Shown piece after piece: positions 43,173-52,461 of a stretch of 62,149 bases of DNA. The translations under genes were made by a program, and so were the position numbers. The stretch covers positions 1-62,149 of the forward strand of contig JACQFE010000036.1 in NCBI GenBank assembly GCA_016200265.1, written 5' to 3'. The notes under the pieces are model-generated. The model had not been told where the DNA came from and ran no database searches. It saw only the letters and a list, made by a program, of their open reading frames with translations. The stretch is from Planctomycetota bacterium. GTDB taxonomy: Bacteria; Planctomycetota; Phycisphaerae; UBA1845. The first letter of the stretch is position 1; every line of letters starts with the position of its first letter.

Positions 43173-44631
43173 GTGCGTCAGGCCAACTTTACAATTACAG
43201 TTAAGCAGAATGGTTGTCATGAACGTTCCGGAATCACGGATCGGGTACACTCTTCCATGCAGATTGACGAGAAAACGGCTGATCGCCCATCTATTGGCTC
43301 GACAATCACCAAGTCCAAACCGCAGGCAAACTCTTGTGTCCATCGTTTCTCCTCTTTTAACGAATTAGCTCCCCATCGCGAATCGTGGAACCGCCTCGTC
43401 GAAGAAGTTGGCGGCGATTTGTTCGGCTCGTTCGAATGGTGTTCGACCTAGTGGCGGCGCTTTGGCAGAAATCGCGATCTTCGAATTTTCGTCACTTGGG
43501 ACGGTGACCGCATGGTCGGCGCGGTCCCGCTTTTTGTCGATACGCTCGGTTGGGGGCCGATTTCGCTTCGAATGATGCGTAGTGTGGGTAGCGACTATGC
43601 CGGCGCAAGAAGCTATTGGTGTGTCAAAGAGGAATTCCTGCCCCAATTCGCGGAGGCGGTGCATTCGGACTTTTGCGAGTCCGGCTGTGACCTTCTCTAC
43701 ATCGGCGAGTGGCCCGGATATTTCCAGGCCGCTCCAAGCGTGGCGAACGAATTTCGAAAGCTCACCGGCGAAGTGAACGTTGTCCATGCGGCCAATTACT
43801 ATCCCCAGGCCGTTTTCGATCTTGCCGGCGATGTAGACGCCTATCTGGCGACGCTTTCTCCCAGCGAAAAACAATATCCGTAAGTCTCTTCGGAAACTTC
43901 ACGACACGCCGGACGCTCGCTTTGAGTGCATTTCCGAGTGTGATCTAGACGAGCACTTTGCAGCATTTAGTGCCCAGCATGAATTGCTCTGGGCGGAACG
44001 AGGTCGATTGGGTTTCTTTCGCGACTGGCCCGGAAGCGAAGCATTTCATCGGGAAATGTCGCATCAATTGGCGGCAAGGGGAAAACTCCTTCTGATTCGT
44101 TTCAGCGTAGGGGATGAGACGCTGGGCTATGAATATGCCTTGCGATTTGGGCAGCGGACCCACATGTTTCAGTCGTCGCGAAGCAATGACTCACGCTGGG
44201 AGCCACTAAGTCAAAGGCGGCTTCTGCACTATGAGCTTGAAAAACAATCCATTGTGGTCGGGATGAAGCAGATTGACGGTTTGAGCGGTTTTTATGAGTT
44301 CAAGCGCCGGCTTGGGGCGAGGTTTATTGGGTTGCAGAGCCTTGCGGTCTTCTCCCCGAGGCCGCGAAGCCACTTTCGGGCGAAGGCATTTCGAAAAACG
44401 ACATCCCTGGTTGAAGCGACCTATTTTCGCATGTGGTTCTGGCATATTTTGCCCTGGATGCGACTCCGCTTTTCGCATTTTTCCAAGTACATACCGGGGA
44501 GCGGCGGACTGCTTCGAAGATTTGTTCAATCTCGATTGATTATCCCGGCGTTGGGCAATACGTTTGACGAAGTGGTGCTTAAGGATCGTGCGAATGCCGC
44601 GGAAAATTCCCCAATTGAAAGTACGTCATAA
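43173..44631 (+). pseudogene. Broken CelD/BcsL-type acetyltransferase (FemAB-like GNAT)
   Basis: Three pieces make one protein of about 480 residues. An in-frame TAG at 43449-43451 follows FGSFEWCST, where the family has a tryptophan before WRRFG, so TGG to TAG is likely. After DAYLATLSPSEK, near 43870-43880, a frameshift in an A-run leads to a stop. The next frame continues perfectly as NIRKSLRKLHDTPDARFECI, then HELLWAERGRLGFF and the GNAT-like YEYALRFG region. The family acts in polysaccharide or cellulose acetylation. Two lesions suggest a true pseudogene, although a sequencing error could explain one of them. Confidence 0.75.
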
Positions 44632-44679
44632 CACCGCGGGTCAATTGCCAAAGAAACTACTCGACAACGGCAGATGCGC

Positions 44680-45603
44680 TCACGATTGTTCAAGAAGCTG
44701 TTCCCGCTGGCCCGTGAGCATTTTGATGGCCGCCTCGCAGGTTTCGATTCGTTCGTCGAGGTTGGCCATAATCTGATGGATATTTTCGACGATTCGGGGA
44801 CTTCTTGCTGGGTCCGACTTGGATGACGCTTGATGGGTGTGCGAACGAAGTGTTTGTGTAAGCTCAACGAGATGTTGATCCCGTGGGTCGTTGCATTCGA
44901 TTGGAATCTTTTCAATCGATTGTAGCAGGTCGAGCAGGCCTTCGCTTGCGCGGGCAGCGACCGGTGCAGCCGTCGTCCGCTTTACCGCTTCTACGGCAAG
45001 GCCGACTATGAGTCCGCCGGCGAGGCCATGACGAACTCCCATTCGCGAGCGGTTTTTCACGGTAGTAGCGGTGCGCAATCGATCGAGCGCGCGGCGGGCG
45101 GTCTGTCGTGAATTCCGCAAAGTGCTTCGCAACACCTTGGTTGCATCAACCGTCTGAATCAAAGTTCGCAATTCCGTTGACGAATCGCCTTCGCCGCTCA
45201 GTAGTTCGTCGCATTTCTTGTTCATGAGGGATTGATAGTCCTCGTCGGCGCCGGACAATCCAGCGACTTGCAGTTCGACCTGCGCGAGTTGTGCCTGGAA
45301 ATCAGCCAGTTCCTTCTCGGCCGCTTCAATCTGCTCTTCCAATCGGGTGAATTCCTCTTTCAATTCATCGAGCCGCCTCTCCTTGCGCATGAGCACGGAT
45401 TGAAGCAGGCTCTCCAGCGAGAACGATTCAAGGTCGGCGATTTGCGTAGCAACCTGGTTGACTGCGATTTCACACTGTCGCACGACAAATTCCTTCTGTG
45501 CAACTTGCTCGCGCAACGGCACGACCTGCGAATTGAGGTTTTTGAGAGCTCGCGCTCGCTGCTTCGCGATTGCGATGTCATTGGTGATATTCAGTACATT
45601 CAT
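44680..45603 (-). CDS. Coiled-coil protein with a glycine-rich hydrophobic segment
   Basis: 307 residues from MNVLNITNDIAIAKQRARALKNLN; the longer open frame is antisense to the serS leader. Residues about 20-110 are predicted coiled coil (LRKERRLDELKEEFTRLEEQIEAAEKELADFQAQ-type heptads). Residues about 215-235 (GVRHGLAGGLIVGLAVEAV) form a glycine-zipper-like hydrophobic segment that may enter a membrane. The C-terminus is again helical. I do not recognise the family. No Shine-Dalgarno sequence is visible. Confidence 0.6.
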   Translation of the reverse strand: MNVLNITNDIAIAKQRARALKNLNSQVVPLREQVAQKEFVVRQCEIAVNQVATQIADLESFSLESLLQSVLMRKERRLDELKEEFTRLEEQIEAAEKELADFQAQLAQVELQVAGLSGADEDYQSLMNKKCDELLSGEGDSSTELRTLIQTVDATKVLRSTLRNSRQTARRALDRLRTATTVKNRSRMGVRHGLAGGLIVGLAVEAVKRTTAAPVAARASEGLLDLLQSIEKIPIECNDPRDQHLVELTQTLRSHTHQASSKSDPARSPRIVENIHQIMANLDERIETCEAAIKMLTGQREQLLEQS

Positions 45604-45867
45604 TGAATTCGTTTCAATCGAAGTCCGCCAAAAGGGGTTCCCAATTGAACCCGGCAATTGAATATAAAATTTGAATCCTAACGGCTGACATCCGGATGGA
45701 TGGAATTTGGAGTCATTCGTTGATTCTGCGGCCGCTCCGATAACTCTACGATGGAGAAGGCCGGAGCGAATGTCGATTTCTTGACAGTTGGGATGCGTTC
45801 CGCGAAATAGGAACTCAAGTTCGGCAACGAGTAGCAGCCGGATTGAGAAACCCCAAAGAGGGAATTC

Positions 45868-47199
45868 GTGCTCGATATCAAAGTCATCCGCGAAAATGTC
45901 GACCTTGTGAAGCGAGCGGCGGCCGCCAAACGCATCACCTGCGACGTCGACCGTCTGGTCGCTGTCGATCAACATCGTCGCGACATGCAGACAGAACTGG
46001 ATTCGCTCCGTGAAAGGGTCAAGGAGGACGGCCAGCGCGTCGGTCTGCTGCGAAACCCAAAATCCGAGTGGTACAAACGAGCCATTGCCCAAGGTAAGAC
46101 CGATGCGGAGATCAAGGCCGAAGCCGATCGCGTACAAGCCGAACTCGCCCGAATCAAGCCAAAGATCAAAGAACTGGAGGATTCCGAGGGGTCGATTCTA
46201 CAGGAATTCGAGCAACTCATGTTCACGATTCCTCAGCCTGCCGACCCGGAAGCACCAGAAGGCAAGGATGAATCGGAAAATGTGGAAATCCGCCGCGTCG
46301 GCGAAGTGCGGCGCTTCGAATTTGAGCCCAAGGATCATGTGCGGCTGGGCACGGACCTCGGAATCATCGACATTGAACGCGGCGTGAAGCTCGCCGGCTC
46401 ACGCAACTACATTCTTCGCGGCGACGGAGCGTTATTGCATCAGGCTGTTTTGCGGCTGGCTCAGGACATGATGGTCGCTCGCGGTTTCGTGCCGATGGTC
46501 GTACCCGTGCTGGTCAAGGAAGAGGTCATGTACGGCACGGGATATTTTCCCACCGGCCGCGATCAGGCCTACCTGTGCGAACGCGACGTGCTATCGCTTG
46601 TCGGCACGGCCGAAGTGCCCATTACGGCGTATCACACGGACGAAATCCTGGCCGAATCGGATTTGCCGCTCAAATATTGTGCCATGAGCACGTGTTTCCG
46701 TCGCGAAGCGGGAGCCGCCGGAAAAGATACGACCGGGCTGTATCGAATCCATCTGTTCGACAAGGTTGAGCAAGTCATCATCTGCCGCAACGACCAGCAG
46801 GAAAGCAGGCGCTGGCACGCGGACATCCTCAAGAACGCCGAGGACGTTCTTGGCACGATGGGTCTGCCTTACCGCGTAGTGAATGTGTGTACCGGCGACC
46901 TCGGCATGGGCCAGGTGCAGAAATTCGACATCGAGACGTGGATGCCGTCGCGGAACTCGTATGGCGAGACGCACTCGGCCTCTCGATTCTACGAGTTCCA
47001 GGCCCGCCGCTTGAAATTGCGCTATCGCGACGGAGCGAAAAAGATGCACTTTTGCCACACGCTCAACAATACTGTGATCGCCTCACCGCGCGTCTTGATC
47101 CCGATCTTGGAGCTGTATCAAAACGCGGATGGCACGGTGACGATCCCACGCGTCTTGCGGACCTATATGGGCGGCCGCGAGAGAATCGAGAAACAATAA
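45868..47199 (+). CDS. serS: Seryl-tRNA synthetase
   Basis: Class II synthetase charging tRNA-Ser (and tRNA-Sec where present). 443 residues, normal length. The N-terminal tRNA-binding coiled coil spans about 30-110. The catalytic core has motif 1 near DMMVARGFVPMVVPVLV, TGYFPTGRDQAYLC and VGTAEVPITAYH. Motif 2 is CFRREAGAAGKDTTGLYRIHLFDKVEQ and motif 3 is CHTLNNTVIASPRVLIPILE. The GTG start has AGAGGGA upstream. It is worth noting with the proposed selenoprotein, because SerRS also loads the Sec tRNA with serine. Confidence 0.95.
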   Translation: MLDIKVIRENVDLVKRAAAAKRITCDVDRLVAVDQHRRDMQTELDSLRERVKEDGQRVGLLRNPKSEWYKRAIAQGKTDAEIKAEADRVQAELARIKPKIKELEDSEGSILQEFEQLMFTIPQPADPEAPEGKDESENVEIRRVGEVRRFEFEPKDHVRLGTDLGIIDIERGVKLAGSRNYILRGDGALLHQAVLRLAQDMMVARGFVPMVVPVLVKEEVMYGTGYFPTGRDQAYLCERDVLSLVGTAEVPITAYHTDEILAESDLPLKYCAMSTCFRREAGAAGKDTTGLYRIHLFDKVEQVIICRNDQQESRRWHADILKNAEDVLGTMGLPYRVVNVCTGDLGMGQVQKFDIETWMPSRNSYGETHSASRFYEFQARRLKLRYRDGAKKMHFCHTLNNTVIASPRVLIPILELYQNADGTVTIPRVLRTYMGGRERIEKQ

Positions 47200-47249
47200 T
47201 CGCGACCTCACTTGCTAATTTGCCAAATTCGCTGCATGATAGGGGGCTG

Positions 47250-48011
47250 ATGGGCACCACCCTCGAGGAGCTTCGCCGCTTACAAACCGTGGAGCTGCAG
47301 CTCGTCACCATCCGCCAGAACCGTGAAGGCAAACTCCGCCGCGTCGAGCTCCTGAAGAGGCAGATCAAGCAAATTGACGACCGGCTCGCCGCACATCACA
47401 CCGCCGCGCGTGAAAAGCAAATGAGGCTCGACGCCTTGCAGCTCGACGTGTCGGCTCGCGAGGATTCCATCAGCAAACATCGACAAGCCCTCAATAAGGC
47501 CAAGACCAACAAGGAATACGGCCTGATTCTGACGGCCATGAACACCGAGCAGGCCGACAACGCCAAAATCGAAACCAGCATGCTCCAGATGATGGAGGAA
47601 ATTCAAGCGTTTAAGGACGAAGGCGTCGCGATCGACGCTGAGAAGAAAAAATCACTCGACGATCTTGCGATCGCCGAGAAAGCCCTTGCCGCTCTTGATG
47701 CCGAAACCAAGGCTCGATTCGACGCCCTGAAGGCCGAACGCGACGGAATCGCCGCTCATGTGTCGCCGGACGCGCTGACCGCCTTTGAGCGTGCCGCCCA
47801 GCGCCATGACGGCGAAGCACTGGCGGCCGTTACCCGGCCGCGTCCCAAGAACGAGGAATACATGTGCAGCGGCTGCAACATGACGCTTCCACTCGATCTT
47901 TACAACGCCCTGCGAACCAAGAACGACGTGGTGTTGTGCAAGACCTGCGGCCGAATCCTCTTCGCAGAAATTCAAGCCTCCGCATCAACCGCCGGTCGAC
48001 GATCACGATGA
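47250..48011 (+). CDS. Coiled-coil protein with C-terminal C4 zinc ribbon (COG1579 type)
   Basis: 253 residues; ATG preceded by AGGGGG. Residues 1-190 form a long helical hairpin (LEELRRLQTVELQLVTIRQNREGK, then NKEYGLILTAMNTEQ). Residues about 205-245 form the zinc ribbon CSGCNMTLPLDLYN...CKTCGRIL. The family is widespread, possibly nucleic-acid binding, function unsettled. It starts 50 bases after serS, probably in the same transcript. The NKEY motif in the hairpin is characteristic. Confidence 0.85.
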   Translation: MGTTLEELRRLQTVELQLVTIRQNREGKLRRVELLKRQIKQIDDRLAAHHTAAREKQMRLDALQLDVSAREDSISKHRQALNKAKTNKEYGLILTAMNTEQADNAKIETSMLQMMEEIQAFKDEGVAIDAEKKKSLDDLAIAEKALAALDAETKARFDALKAERDGIAAHVSPDALTAFERAAQRHDGEALAAVTRPRPKNEEYMCSGCNMTLPLDLYNALRTKNDVVLCKTCGRILFAEIQASASTAGRRSR

Positions 48012-48094
48012 ACGCCTTTCGAAATTAACAGTTTCGATACAGTTACCACAATTGTTACGGCAAGCTGGTTCGGTAGACAGATTGAGGGAAATTC

Positions 48095-48170
48095 ATTGTC
48101 ATTCCGAGGTCGCCGGAGACGACCGAAGAATTTCGTATTCGAGATGCTTCGCGTTGCTCAGCATGACAAT
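48095..48170. repeat. TGTCATTCCGAG-type palindromic repeat
   Basis: ATTGTCAT (48095-48102) pairs with ATGACAAT (48163-48170) around CGAAGAAT...GAGATGCTTCG text. It is a diverged relative of the element at 13031-13101. Confidence 0.6.
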
Positions 48171-48227
48171 TGGTGCCACTGCACATCCGTGCGAACTGAA
48201 GTTCGCGGCTCGCCCAATGATGTCACT

Positions 48228-48788
48228 CTAACTCAGCCGCCCGCCAAGCGACTTCAGGAAGCCGTTCAGAAGCGGTTTGGGTACATTGCCGATCGGCGGC
48301 GGGGTCGGATCGAGAAGCAGTCCTTCGACGTAATCGCGAGCGCGGGAGGCCACCCGCTTCAGTTTCGCGACCACACGGTCGGCGTCCTCCAATTTTGAAT
48401 CACGCATCGCAATCACAAACCGCTCGACTTCTTCGGCGATATCGATGACTTCGCCGGGGGCCGGAGCATTCGCGGCCGAAGATGCGGCGTTGGGAGCCGG
48501 TCTGCGGGCCGGACCCGTGCCGCGTGCTTCACGATCGCCAGCTCCGCCTTGGGCATCGGCTTCCTTATCAAACGCGGCGCTATAACGAACCGCTTCTCGT
48601 TTCAGCTCGCGGTCATGGGCTTCTTCATCCGGGTCCAGCGGCGCAATCGGAATCAGATCATCATCCGTTACCGGAACAGGAATGTAGACTTTGGTCTGGC
48701 AGTACGGACAAAGTCCGTGCTTACCGCCGGCGGTGTCGGGCGCCCTGATTTGATGCTCGCAATTCGGACAATTGAGTTCGATGCTCAC
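48228..48788 (-). CDS. Small zinc-ribbon protein coupled to der
   Basis: 186 residues. The N-terminus is a C4 ribbon (LNCPNCEHQIRAPDTAGGKHGLCPYCQTKVYIPVP), of the sort found on many planctomycete proteins. A disordered Ala/Pro middle is followed by a helical C-terminus (DIAEEVERFVIAMRDSKLEDADRVVAKLKRVASRARDYVEGLLLD). The GTG start overlaps the der stop in GTGA, so translation is probably coupled. No known family name; the role may relate to ribosome or RNA work through its partner, but this is inference. Confidence 0.75.
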   Translation of the reverse strand: MSIELNCPNCEHQIRAPDTAGGKHGLCPYCQTKVYIPVPVTDDDLIPIAPLDPDEEAHDRELKREAVRYSAAFDKEADAQGGAGDREARGTGPARRPAPNAASSAANAPAPGEVIDIAEEVERFVIAMRDSKLEDADRVVAKLKRVASRARDYVEGLLLDPTPPPIGNVPKPLLNGFLKSLGGRLS

Positions 48789-50140
48789 GCTTGTTCCTCG
48801 TATTTCAAAACGTCCGCAGACCGTGCCCGACGGGCCTTGAGCATCAGCCGCATCGGCACTTCCGCATAGGGTAAGCTTTCCCGCAAACGATTCAACAGGT
48901 ACCGCTCATAATCCTTGGGTAGCCGATCCGGGGCGTTGACAAACAATAGGATCGTCGGCGGCTGGATGTCGATTTGCGTCGCATAAAAGATTTTTGCTGG
49001 TTTGCCGCCTTTGGCCGACGACGGCGGCTTGAATTCGACTGCCTCCTGAATGGCCTGATTCAGCTTACCCGTCGAAACCCGCGTCTTGGATTGCCGCATC
49101 AGGCTTGAGGCGAGTTCGATCGTGCGATCCACGTTGTCGCCATCCAAGGCCGAGGTAAACGCAATGGGAGCGTAGCTCATTTCCGGAAGAACTTTGCCAA
49201 GATATTCACCGTATTTTTCGGTCGTCGCACGCTCTGCGGCCAGGTCCCACTTGTTGACGACCAGGACGCAAGGCTTGAATTCCTCAACAATCGTGTGGAT
49301 CAACTTCTTGTCGATCTGACCCACCGGCACGGTTGCGTCGATGAGCATCAGAACCACATCCGCACGGCGAATGGATTCCATGGCTCGTTCATTCGCGAAA
49401 TATTCAATCGAGTCAGCGAGTTTGTTTTTCTTGCGAATGCCGGCCGTATCGATTGCGACGAGCACGCGACCATCCTTCTCGAAACGTACGTCGATGCTAT
49501 CGCGGGTGGTGCCCGGGACTTCGCTGACGATCACCCGCGACTCGCCGGCGAGCGAATTGATGAACGTGCTCTTACCCGCGTTGCGCTTTCCGACAATCGC
49601 GATTTTCAGGGCCGGATCTTCGGGGCGGTCGGTGTTCCAATTGCTAAGCCGCTCGCGAAGGAAGTCGAGCAGCGCCCATTTTCCGCTGGCGTTCTTGGCC
49701 GAAACCGGCAGCGGCTCGCCGAACCCCAGCTTGATGAATTCACCGATCTGCGTCGCCATGTGCGGCTCGTCAACTTTATTGGCGATCAGGCGCACCCTCT
49801 CCGTTCGATCGCGAAGCAGATCGGCCGTCGCGCGATCCAGCGGCGTGAGGCCTTCACGAGCATCGACGATGAAGAGGATGAGGTCGGCGCGTTCAATCGC
49901 GAAACAAATCTGCCGCTCCACATCCTCCTGAAGGTCATCACGATCGACGACGCCGTGTCCGCCAGTGTCGACCAGCTCGAAGTAAATCGTCTCGTCGATG
50001 TCGCAGATTTCCGAGACGCGATCTCGTGTGACGCCCGGCGTCGGTTCCGTAATGCTCCGCCGCCGACCGAGCAGCGTGTTAAACAGGCTGCTCTTGCCGA
50101 CGTTGGGACGACCGACAATCGCGACAATGGGTAATGACAT
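48785..50140 (-). CDS. der: Ribosome biogenesis GTPase Der (EngA)
   Basis: Double-GTPase needed for 50S assembly. 451 residues. G-domain 1 has GRPNVGKSSLFN, DTGG and NKVD; G-domain 2 has GKRNAGKSTFINSL, DTAGIRKKNKL and NKWD. The KH-like C-domain (about 360-451, with IFYATQIDIQPPTILLFVNAP) ends RLMLKARR. All motifs are intact. The stop TGA overlaps the GTG of the zinc-ribbon gene. Confidence 0.95.
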   Translation of the reverse strand: MSLPIVAIVGRPNVGKSSLFNTLLGRRRSITEPTPGVTRDRVSEICDIDETIYFELVDTGGHGVVDRDDLQEDVERQICFAIERADLILFIVDAREGLTPLDRATADLLRDRTERVRLIANKVDEPHMATQIGEFIKLGFGEPLPVSAKNASGKWALLDFLRERLSNWNTDRPEDPALKIAIVGKRNAGKSTFINSLAGESRVIVSEVPGTTRDSIDVRFEKDGRVLVAIDTAGIRKKNKLADSIEYFANERAMESIRRADVVLMLIDATVPVGQIDKKLIHTIVEEFKPCVLVVNKWDLAAERATTEKYGEYLGKVLPEMSYAPIAFTSALDGDNVDRTIELASSLMRQSKTRVSTGKLNQAIQEAVEFKPPSSAKGGKPAKIFYATQIDIQPPTILLFVNAPDRLPKDYERYLLNRLRESLPYAEVPMRLMLKARRARSADVLKYEEQA

Positions 50141-50486
50141 AGTTCATGGGGCCTTTGTGACGAGTCGCGGTCATTTGCGGACCGACAATCGGTATTCCTG
50201 CAATTTTCGCTTCGACGGTTTTCTCTTCCGATCGAATTGCAAGGGCGGCCTATCCAACCAGGTAGAATACCACAAAATTCCAGATCCGCCAAAACACGAA
50301 TTCGGTTGGATCGCTCGGCAATTGCCGATAAGCTGGGTTCAGAAATGCCGAGCGCAGGAATGCTGGGACGGCTTTTCATCGGGGCAACTTGCTTCGGAGG
50401 CAGTGCCCCAATCCGAACCCGGAGCGCGAGCGACGGGCTCTATGACAAGACCCCGCGATTGCGCTTGGGGTTCGGTTCCCTTGACG
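50141..50486. other. Gap between der and the kinase gene
   Basis: It separates divergent genes. It holds the second CCGAACCCGGAGCG repeat (50413-50475), which ends eleven bases before the kinase ATG. No other gene is visible. Confidence 0.6.
50413..50475. repeat. CCGAACCCGGAGCG palindromic repeat, copy 2
   Basis: The outer arms match 19970-20047 closely; the spacer is about 15 bases shorter. It abuts the kinase start, so it lies within that gene's leader. Confidence 0.75.
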
Positions 50487-51467
50487 ATGGCAATAAACGA
50501 TCCGTTACCCGGCTTTCGCATCTTGAAGCAGATCGGCGTCGGTGCGGCCTCAAAAATCTATACTTCCGTCGAGCTGCGAACGAATAAGTCGTTCGCGGTG
50601 AAGCACGTCATTCGCAATTCGGCTGACGATGATCGCTTTCTTGAGCAAGCCGAAACTGAATTTGCGTGCAGCTCGCAAATCGACAACCCGTATCTGCGCC
50701 GGTCGGTTTCCATTCATCGCATCCGAAAACTTCTGCAGACTCGCGAGATCTACTTGGTTATGGAGCTTGTGGACGGACTCACGTTGGATGTCGCTCGACC
50801 GAATCGTCTCAATACATTTCTGACGCTCTTCCAAAAAATCTCCGCAGGCCTGACCGCGTTGCACGATGCCGGCTGGGTTCATGCGGACATCAAGCCCATC
50901 AACATCATGCTGGCCCCCAAAGGAATCGTGAAGATCATCGACTTCGGCCAGGCGTGCAAGATCGGACATCGCAAGGAACGCGTACAGGGCACGCCGGACT
51001 ACATCGCTCCCGAGCAGGTGCGCCGCCTTCCTCTCGATCAACGCACCGACGTCTTTAATCTCGGCGCGACCATGTACTGGACGCTTACCTCGATGAATTA
51101 TCCGACCGCCATTCGCGGGCAGGATGCTCGACCCGGAGTGGCCGTCCTCGCCCACGACAAACCCGTTGCACCGATCGAGCTAAACGATAAGATTCCGCTC
51201 GCTCTTTCGAAGCTGGTGATGGAATGTTGCAATGAGAATCCGGAAGAGCGACCCGTCGATATGAAGCAGGTGTCGGCGCGGCTTTCGGTCGTGCAGGATC
51301 TCTGGCGAAAATTTCGCGAGAACGTGCGGGCGGGGAAAAAAGGCCAAGCCCCCGGCGTCGTTTTGAACCCGACTCCCGATCGCCCTTCAGTTACGAACAA
51401 GAACAAGCAGATTGATGCAAGTTCCGACGTGGACTTGGACGACCTCGGCGACGAGGATTTCGAATAA
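50487..51467 (+). CDS. Hanks-type serine/threonine protein kinase
   Basis: 326 residues, soluble. Glycine loop QIGVGAASKIYTS, catalytic lysine in FAVKHVIRN, catalytic loop HADIKPINIM (HAD in place of HRD), DFGQA, and the activation-segment end GTPDYIAPEQV. HAD lacks the RD arginine, so activation-loop phosphorylation may not be needed. No membrane anchor or extracellular sensor is present, unlike most planctomycete kinases. The acidic tail (DVDLDDLGDEDFE) is unusual. It lies five bases before a PPP-type phosphoesterase gene, suggesting a kinase-phosphatase switch. Confidence 0.88.
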   Translation: MAINDPLPGFRILKQIGVGAASKIYTSVELRTNKSFAVKHVIRNSADDDRFLEQAETEFACSSQIDNPYLRRSVSIHRIRKLLQTREIYLVMELVDGLTLDVARPNRLNTFLTLFQKISAGLTALHDAGWVHADIKPINIMLAPKGIVKIIDFGQACKIGHRKERVQGTPDYIAPEQVRRLPLDQRTDVFNLGATMYWTLTSMNYPTAIRGQDARPGVAVLAHDKPVAPIELNDKIPLALSKLVMECCNENPEERPVDMKQVSARLSVVQDLWRKFRENVRAGKKGQAPGVVLNPTPDRPSVTNKNKQIDASSDVDLDDLGDEDFE

Positions 51468-51472
51468 TTATC

Positions 51473-52327
51473 ATGAACGCAAGTCGAACCGCAGCTGAGA
51501 CCATCGCTGAGGCCGCGAAACTCAATCGCGAAGACCCTCTCATTGAAGGCTCGCAGCTCATTTTCCCCAATTACGGGCAGGTGGTGATGACCGGCGACTT
51601 GCACGGTCACGCTCGCAATTTCGAAAAGCTTCGTCGTTTTTGCGATCTCGAGCATTACGCCCCGCGGCATGTCATCCTGCACGAGCTCATTCACGAAGAT
51701 GTCGTTTCGCTTTTCGGCAAGGACACTTCGCACGAAGTGCTGCTGCGGGCCGCCGAATGGAAATGCGAGTTCCCCGACCAGGTCCATTTTCTGCTTAGCA
51801 ATCACGAGCTGGCCCAAGTCAGCGGCAATGAAATCAGCAAGAACGGCCGGGTCGTGACGGTCGCGTTTGAAGAGAGCGTGAATCAATTCTACGGTCGCGA
51901 CGGCGGACGAGTCATGGAGGCGATCGAGGAGTTGATTCGCTCATATCCATTGGCCGGTCGCACGCCGAATCGTGTCTTGCTCTCGCACTCGCTTCCCGGC
52001 CCGCGCGAGCTGCCCTCGTTCGATCCCACGGTGCTCAACCGCACGCCGACGGCCGATGATCTTGGCGACAGCGGATCAGCCCACGCCCTCGTCTGGGGTC
52101 GCTATCAAACGCCGCAGGTCATCCAAACGCTTCGCGAGCTGCTGGATGTGGATTATTTTCTCTGCGGCCACCAGCCGCAGGAATCCGGCTATGACGTCCT
52201 GCACGAGCGCATGGTCATCCTCGCCAGCGACCACAACCACGGTGTGTTCCTCACCCTCGATTTATCCAAGCCAGTGACGCTCGAAAGCCTGACCCGCAAC
52301 ATCCGACCGTTCGCGGGAATTGCGTAG
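51473..52327 (+). CDS. PPP-type metallophosphoesterase
   Basis: 284 residues. Metal motifs: MTGDLHGH (GDxHG), LSNHELAQ (GNHE with Ser for Gly), LLSHSLPG (His) and CGHQPQESGY (GHxx). The second motif, normally GDxxDRG, reads ILHELIHED, so a metal ligand is altered. It directly follows the kinase, and the protein-phosphatase-like motifs fit a role in reversing its phosphorylation. A different phosphoester substrate is possible. Confidence 0.78.
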   Translation: MNASRTAAETIAEAAKLNREDPLIEGSQLIFPNYGQVVMTGDLHGHARNFEKLRRFCDLEHYAPRHVILHELIHEDVVSLFGKDTSHEVLLRAAEWKCEFPDQVHFLLSNHELAQVSGNEISKNGRVVTVAFEESVNQFYGRDGGRVMEAIEELIRSYPLAGRTPNRVLLSHSLPGPRELPSFDPTVLNRTPTADDLGDSGSAHALVWGRYQTPQVIQTLRELLDVDYFLCGHQPQESGYDVLHERMVILASDHNHGVFLTLDLSKPVTLESLTRNIRPFAGIA

Positions 52328-52461
52328 TCGCGAACGAAAAATTCACAGGTAAAGATTGCCGACAGGCCGAGAATCTTCTCTTCGGGTCTTGACATGCGTT
52401 GACCTTTCTCGAACGATACACATCCAAATCAGGATCACCTTTTCGCATGGAGGATCATGGC

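Noticed and set aside
43449..43451. TAG as a pyrrolysine codon
   Set aside because: The second lesion (frameshift) downstream and the alignment with Trp in the family point to a pseudogene; no pyrrolysine genes are seen.
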